From JANLQX01 sp043775075 (lineage in GTDB: Bacteria; Actinomycetota; Acidimicrobiia; Acidimicrobiales; JANYDT01), in the NCBI GenBank assembly GCA_043775075.1, contig JAYVSS010000002.1, forward strand, positions 1 to 9,507: a DNA stretch of 9,507 nt, read 5' to 3'. Both the position numbers and the translations under genes were made by a program. The notes below the pieces were generated by a model, which was not told where the DNA came from, searched no databases, and saw only the letters and a list, made by a program, of their open reading frames with translations. Positions 6,583 to 9,507 of the stretch are shown piece by piece (the first letter of the stretch is position 1; every line of letters begins with the position of its first letter).

Positions 6583-7257
6583 CTAGTCCCGACGGGTTAC
6601 AACACCGACGATGCGGTTACGGCCGGTCAAGCTGATCGTGCGCTCCATATCGGAGCGCAGCGTCTGACCAATGCGAGCAACAAGCACGGCACCATTCACC
6701 GCACGAACGATAGGCGCTGCGGCCGGGTTATCGATCAGCGGGTCGACGGCCACAATCGCCCGATCCCCACGTGCTTCGGCGGCCCGAATCATGGCAATGA
6801 TTCTGTCGGTGTCGGAGACCGTTGCTCCCTCTGCCGAGATAAGCGTGAGGCGTCGGTTGGTGTTGGATACGCCTACGACCACCAGGCGCTCGGCGATATC
6901 GAGTTCGGTTGCCCCGGGGGTGGTGGGCACCAAAGCGAGGGACTTCCACGACCAGGAGCGAAGCTCGAACCACAGCTCCTGGTACGGGCGTTCGGGCAAC
7001 TTGGAGAATTCCGTCGGTTCGAGCACCCATTCCTGCGGAGAACGGGCTGGAACGGCCGCCATCGGGGCTTCACTGGTGCGGCGACCACGCCGACCGGACC
7101 GACCAGACCTCGCAACCTGGTTCACGGCACCATCATCAGAGTCCTCTCGCGCCGCCTTAACCTTCGGCGCCCGGGCGTTCTTTGGTGCTTGCGGCCGCTT
7201 GACAAGCGGTAACTCAAACGCAGATTCCACGTTTTCCACTCGGTCAGTCATTGTCAC
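6583..7257 (-). CDS. Degenerate CpsD/BY-kinase-like protein (probable pseudokinase)
   Basis: A 224-residue cytoplasmic protein with no membrane segment. Residues 1-70 are basic and disordered-looking. From PYQELWFELR (91-100) it follows the layout of the CpsD/Wzc tyrosine-kinase domain (EAYRxLRxNL, P-loop, LLIDADLR, VIVDTPP, then a GVLLVVRxGxTRRD-like strand). Here the strand PIVRAVNGAVLVARIGQTL (182-200) and RNRIVGVV (213-220) are well kept. The motifs for ATP are not: the P-loop position reads TTPGATELD with no GKS/T, the Walker A' position reads TLISAEGA, and Walker B reads AIVAVDPL. No C-terminal tyrosine cluster exists. I infer a non-catalytic partner or scaffold for the Wzz protein encoded two genes upstream. 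The GTG start at 7257-7255 overlaps the GT2 stop as GTGA and has AGGAG 8 bases upstream, better than GTG 7266 or ATG 7251. The family assignment rests on weak similarity seen by eye. Confidence 0.62.
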   Translation of the reverse strand: MTMTDRVENVESAFELPLVKRPQAPKNARAPKVKAAREDSDDGAVNQVARSGRSGRRGRRTSEAPMAAVPARSPQEWVLEPTEFSKLPERPYQELWFELRSWSWKSLALVPTTPGATELDIAERLVVVGVSNTNRRLTLISAEGATVSDTDRIIAMIRAAEARGDRAIVAVDPLIDNPAAAPIVRAVNGAVLVARIGQTLRSDMERTISLTGRNRIVGVVTRRD

Positions 7258-8558
7258 GACGCACACTCCTCTTCGGCCGACGGTTTGTTCATCGGGGAAC
7301 CGTCGATCAAACCTGAGCCGGTTCTCGACTCGTCAATAGCCACCTCATAATTGCGCGTCGTTCGCACCCATGTCGACGGAGTTACCGGTTCGCCCAAAGA
7401 CGACTCGGGGCGAGATGCCTCGACGTTCGCCGACAGTTTCCACCAGAGGTAACGCGGCACCTGGGTCAACGCGGTGAATCCCTTGACGCCGGTGCCCGAC
7501 GCGCGCCATCCGGCCACAACATGAATCCCCAGTCCGCCCAGCGCGACGGCGGCGGGAACGACGCTCGGATCGATTCGTCGGCGAACGAGCGACGATCCAC
7601 CGGCGATAGTGGCGCTGAACAGAGACACCACCGCCACAGTACCCAGGGGAGGGAGCAAAACATCCACACCGATATCCACGGCGACACGATCACGGCGAAG
7701 CATCCCCGCCCACAAGTGACCGCGGGCTCGGCCCCGGAAGCTGGCCCGTCCCTGCTCCCAGCGATCTCGCTGCGACCGCGAGGCCGCGGCATCCTTCGGC
7801 ATTTCGGCGAGAACCGATGCCCCGCCCACGTAGGCCACCCTGATGCCCGCATCGGAAAGATCAAGTCCGTGCTCAAGGTCTTCCACTAGTGAGGCGGCTC
7901 GGTGCGGCGCTCGCTGAAGTGCCTCGCGGGTGAAGACCATGCCGTTTCCGCGGAGTCCACACGACAACCGGAGCTCTTCGCGCCCAGCCGAACGAACATC
8001 ATGAAAACATGCGAACGCAATGGCCAGGAGTTGCGTCCGCCACGACTCGTCTGGGTTCCGGACCCCGTAGCGAACTTGCAGGGCGCGCTCACCCTCGGCG
8101 ATTCGTCCGGCGGCGAGGAGCAGAATGTTCGACGAGACAACGGTGTCGGCATCAACCACGACAACGGCGTCAATGCTGCGGTCGTCCATCACCTCGGGCA
8201 GGACGTCAGAGAGCGCAAAGCCCTTTGATCGTCGGGCATCGTCGAGTCGTTCGATCACCTGGGCGCCGGCCGCGCGGGCGACGGCGGCGGTGTCGTCCGT
8301 GCAGTTGTCGGCGATGACGATCACCCGGTAGCAGTGGCGTGGGTATTCCACCGCCCGCAAACTGGCGATGGTTTCAGTTATTCCAAACGCCTCGTTGTGC
8401 GCGGGGACCACGAAGGCAAACCGCACGGAACGGTCGGTGGTGGTTGAAGGACGGTGTCGTTTTCCGGCAATGGTCAAAACGCCTAGGTACCCACCGCACA
8501 CCGCAGCGGGCAGGGCCAGAGCAACGGTGGCGGCTCGAGCGATTCTTCCAAGGCTCAC
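7254..8558 (-). CDS. Membrane-bound family 2 glycosyltransferase with QxxRW motif
   Basis: A 434-residue inverting GT2 that transfers sugar from a nucleotide-sugar to a growing glycan at the cytoplasmic membrane face. There is an N-terminal hydrophobic segment (about 8-31), then the GT-A domain: VVPAHNE (50-56), IADNCTDDT (82-90), metal-binding DAD (136-138), GNGMVFT (204-210), ED (226-227) in VEDLEHGLDLSDAG, and QRDRW (263-267). Two further hydrophobic segments follow (about 298-321 and 331-350), and then a polar tail. The D, DxD, ED, QxxRW set is the pattern of cellulose/hyaluronan-synthase-like enzymes, so a processive beta-linked polymer is possible, though it has fewer membrane helices than BcsA. 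The GTG start overlaps the upstream wzz-like stop as GTGA without a ribosome site of its own, and its stop overlaps the next gene the same way, so all three are probably translationally coupled. Sugar and acceptor are unknown. Confidence 0.88.
   Translation of the reverse strand: MSLGRIARAATVALALPAAVCGGYLGVLTIAGKRHRPSTTTDRSVRFAFVVPAHNEAFGITETIASLRAVEYPRHCYRVIVIADNCTDDTAAVARAAGAQVIERLDDARRSKGFALSDVLPEVMDDRSIDAVVVVDADTVVSSNILLLAAGRIAEGERALQVRYGVRNPDESWRTQLLAIAFACFHDVRSAGREELRLSCGLRGNGMVFTREALQRAPHRAASLVEDLEHGLDLSDAGIRVAYVGGASVLAEMPKDAAASRSQRDRWEQGRASFRGRARGHLWAGMLRRDRVAVDIGVDVLLPPLGTVAVVSLFSATIAGGSSLVRRRIDPSVVPAAVALGGLGIHVVAGWRASGTGVKGFTALTQVPRYLWWKLSANVEASRPESSLGEPVTPSTWVRTTRNYEVAIDESRTGSGLIDGSPMNKPSAEEECAS
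7266..7271 (-). promoter_or_regulatory. Ribosome-binding site deciding the start of the pseudokinase-like gene
   Basis: The coding strand reads GAGGAG here, inside the last codons of the GT2 gene. It sits 8 bases before the GTG at 7257-7255, the normal spacing. It is only about 14 bases from the ATG at 7251 in the other direction, and it abuts the GTG at 7266, so it selects the start that overlaps the GT2 stop. Confidence 0.7.
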
Positions 8559-9507
8559 GGGATGTCGACTAGGAGTGGCAAGCTAAGCCGACGAGAGGCC
8601 TGCCACGGCTCTTCAATTCGCCCGCGCAGCACGTCGAGGGCGGTAGTCACGAATGTGGCCAACATGGCGGCGCCAATGATCGACGCAATGATCGAGAACA
8701 GGCTCCCCGAAACCGGAGCGATCGGGACCTCCGGAACGGTGACCACCTTGTACCGGTAGTTGAAGGCCGACTCTGCGTTCTTCAACGACACACGAGCGTC
8801 TTGGAAGCGCAGCTCGAACTCTTTTTGGATGTCGATGGCGGCGCGCAGCGGCGAGGAATCAGGAAGCGGGCGAGGATCGTCGGGCGGGACGTTGAGATCG
8901 AACCGCAGCACCTCGACCCGCTTGTCCGCTTCGTTCTTGGCCGATTCGACGATACGCAATCCGTCCTCGGCTGGACCCACTTCGGCCTTGCGACGATCAC
9001 TGAAGTAATTTTTCGTGGCCGTTTCAATAATCGTCTTGGCGACGACCGGATCGGCCCAAAGCACACCAACCTCGACGGTCTGGGTATCCGGGACCTGTTT
9101 CGTCGACTTGGAATCGGTGGTCGCAACGGTGAGGGCCAGGCGCAGTTGATCGGCAACGGTGCGGCGCTCGGACTTCGCGTCTGGACGTCCAAACGCCGCT
9201 TCGGTAGCCCTTCGCAGCACTCGAGCGATAGCTCCGTCACTATCGCGGGCACTGGCGACCAAACCCAGATCGTCTACTAATCGGTAAATGTTGGCGTCAG
9301 ATTTTATGGTTGGCTCGGCCAGGGCCGCAGGCGGGTCAACCTGATCAGACTGCTGTCCCGGCAGAGTGATTTGACGAATGGCCTGATCGTTACGGGCGAT
9401 AAGCGTGGTACCGGAGAAGAACACCGTGGGAGACGCCAACGCAACAAACGAGCCAAGCGCGCTTGCCCCAAGAAACGTTGCCAACCAGGCCTTCTTTCGC
9501 CGCTTAA
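8555..9507 (-). CDS. Wzz/CpsC-type polysaccharide co-polymerase, 5' end off the window
   Basis: About 316 residues are visible; the frame is open to the right edge. It begins with a basic KRRKKAW followed by a transmembrane stretch (ATFLGASALGSFVALASPTVFF), the inside-positive first helix of chain-length determinant proteins, so the true start lies shortly beyond the edge; the TTG at 9484 is inside that helix and is not the start. A long extracytoplasmic region with charged, partly helical segments (around VESAKNEADKRVEVLRFDLN and IQKEFELRFQDARVSLKNAE) follows. The second helix is SLFSIIASIIGAAMLATFVTTA, and the protein closes with a short cytoplasmic tail ending LSLPLLVDIP. Such proteins set the length of lipid-linked or exported polysaccharides and partner a BY-kinase. 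The tail resembles the linker that leads into the kinase domain in fused Wzz-kinase proteins, but translation stops there. The stop overlaps the GT2 start (GTGA). Confidence 0.8.
   Translation of the reverse strand, partial: KRRKKAWLATFLGASALGSFVALASPTVFFSGTTLIARNDQAIRQITLPGQQSDQVDPPAALAEPTIKSDANIYRLVDDLGLVASARDSDGAIARVLRRATEAAFGRPDAKSERRTVADQLRLALTVATTDSKSTKQVPDTQTVEVGVLWADPVVAKTIIETATKNYFSDRRKAEVGPAEDGLRIVESAKNEADKRVEVLRFDLNVPPDDPRPLPDSSPLRAAIDIQKEFELRFQDARVSLKNAESAFNYRYKVVTVPEVPIAPVSGSLFSIIASIIGAAMLATFVTTALDVLRGRIEEPWQASRRLSLPLLVDIP

Noticed and set aside
9482..9484. TTG as start of the Wzz-like gene
   Set aside because: The frame continues to the edge with a basic KRRKKAW stretch that belongs in front of the first membrane helix, so the gene begins outside the window.
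1..9507. CRISPR arrays, tRNA/rRNA genes, insertion sequences, integrases, attachment sites
   Set aside because: No spaced direct repeats, no cloverleaf or rRNA-like stretch, no transposase or recombinase motif and no terminal inverted repeats were found by reading.

Overview
All seven recognisable genes lie on the minus strand, so transcription runs from right to left. The DNA is moderately GC-rich. GTG starts are common, GTGA stop/start overlaps recur, and there is an F420-type luciferase-like oxidoreductase and a NadD of the 'VANVPWQK' type. Together these suggest a high-GC Gram-positive actinomycete, most likely of the Acidimicrobiia. This placement is an inference from protein flavour, not from a marker gene.

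Right part (about 9507 to 2881): an apparent surface-polysaccharide operon of five tightly spaced genes. In transcription order these are: (1) a Wzz/CpsC-type polysaccharide co-polymerase, cut by the window edge; (2) a membrane-bound GT2 glycosyltransferase carrying DAD, ED and QxxRW motifs; (3) a short protein that looks like a degenerate CpsD-type tyrosine kinase (BY-kinase) whose ATP-binding motifs are gone; (4) a secreted or membrane-anchored GH44 beta-glucanase with an N-terminal beta-sandwich-like domain; (5) an ABC ATPase domain behind a long, unrecognised N-terminal region with a TEV tandem repeat. Genes 1/2 and 2/3 overlap by 4 bases (GTGA), 3/4 are 8 bases apart, and 4/5 are about 34 bases apart. 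A consistent reading is that the GT2 makes a (possibly beta-linked) polymer, the Wzz protein and pseudokinase control its length or export, the GH44 trims it outside the cytoplasm, and the ATPase supplies or gates an unknown step.

Middle (2880 to 2718): a 163-base gap holding the likely promoter of a LysR-type regulator. A dyad of the LysR type (ATC-N9-GAT) overlaps the putative -10, which fits autorepression. No intrinsic terminator is visible after the ABC gene.

Left part (2717 to 171): lysR, then a luciferase-like F420-dependent oxidoreductase whose only possible start lacks a Shine-Dalgarno site (perhaps leaderless), then nadD (NAD biosynthesis), joined to the oxidoreductase by a GTGA overlap. 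Bases 1-170 hold the end of this unit and possibly the start of another minus-strand gene that leaves the window.

No tRNA, rRNA, CRISPR array, insertion sequence or integrase was seen. The most interesting material is the polysaccharide unit, especially the apparent pseudokinase, the GH44 enzyme inside a biosynthetic operon, and the orphan ABC ATPase with its odd N-terminus.
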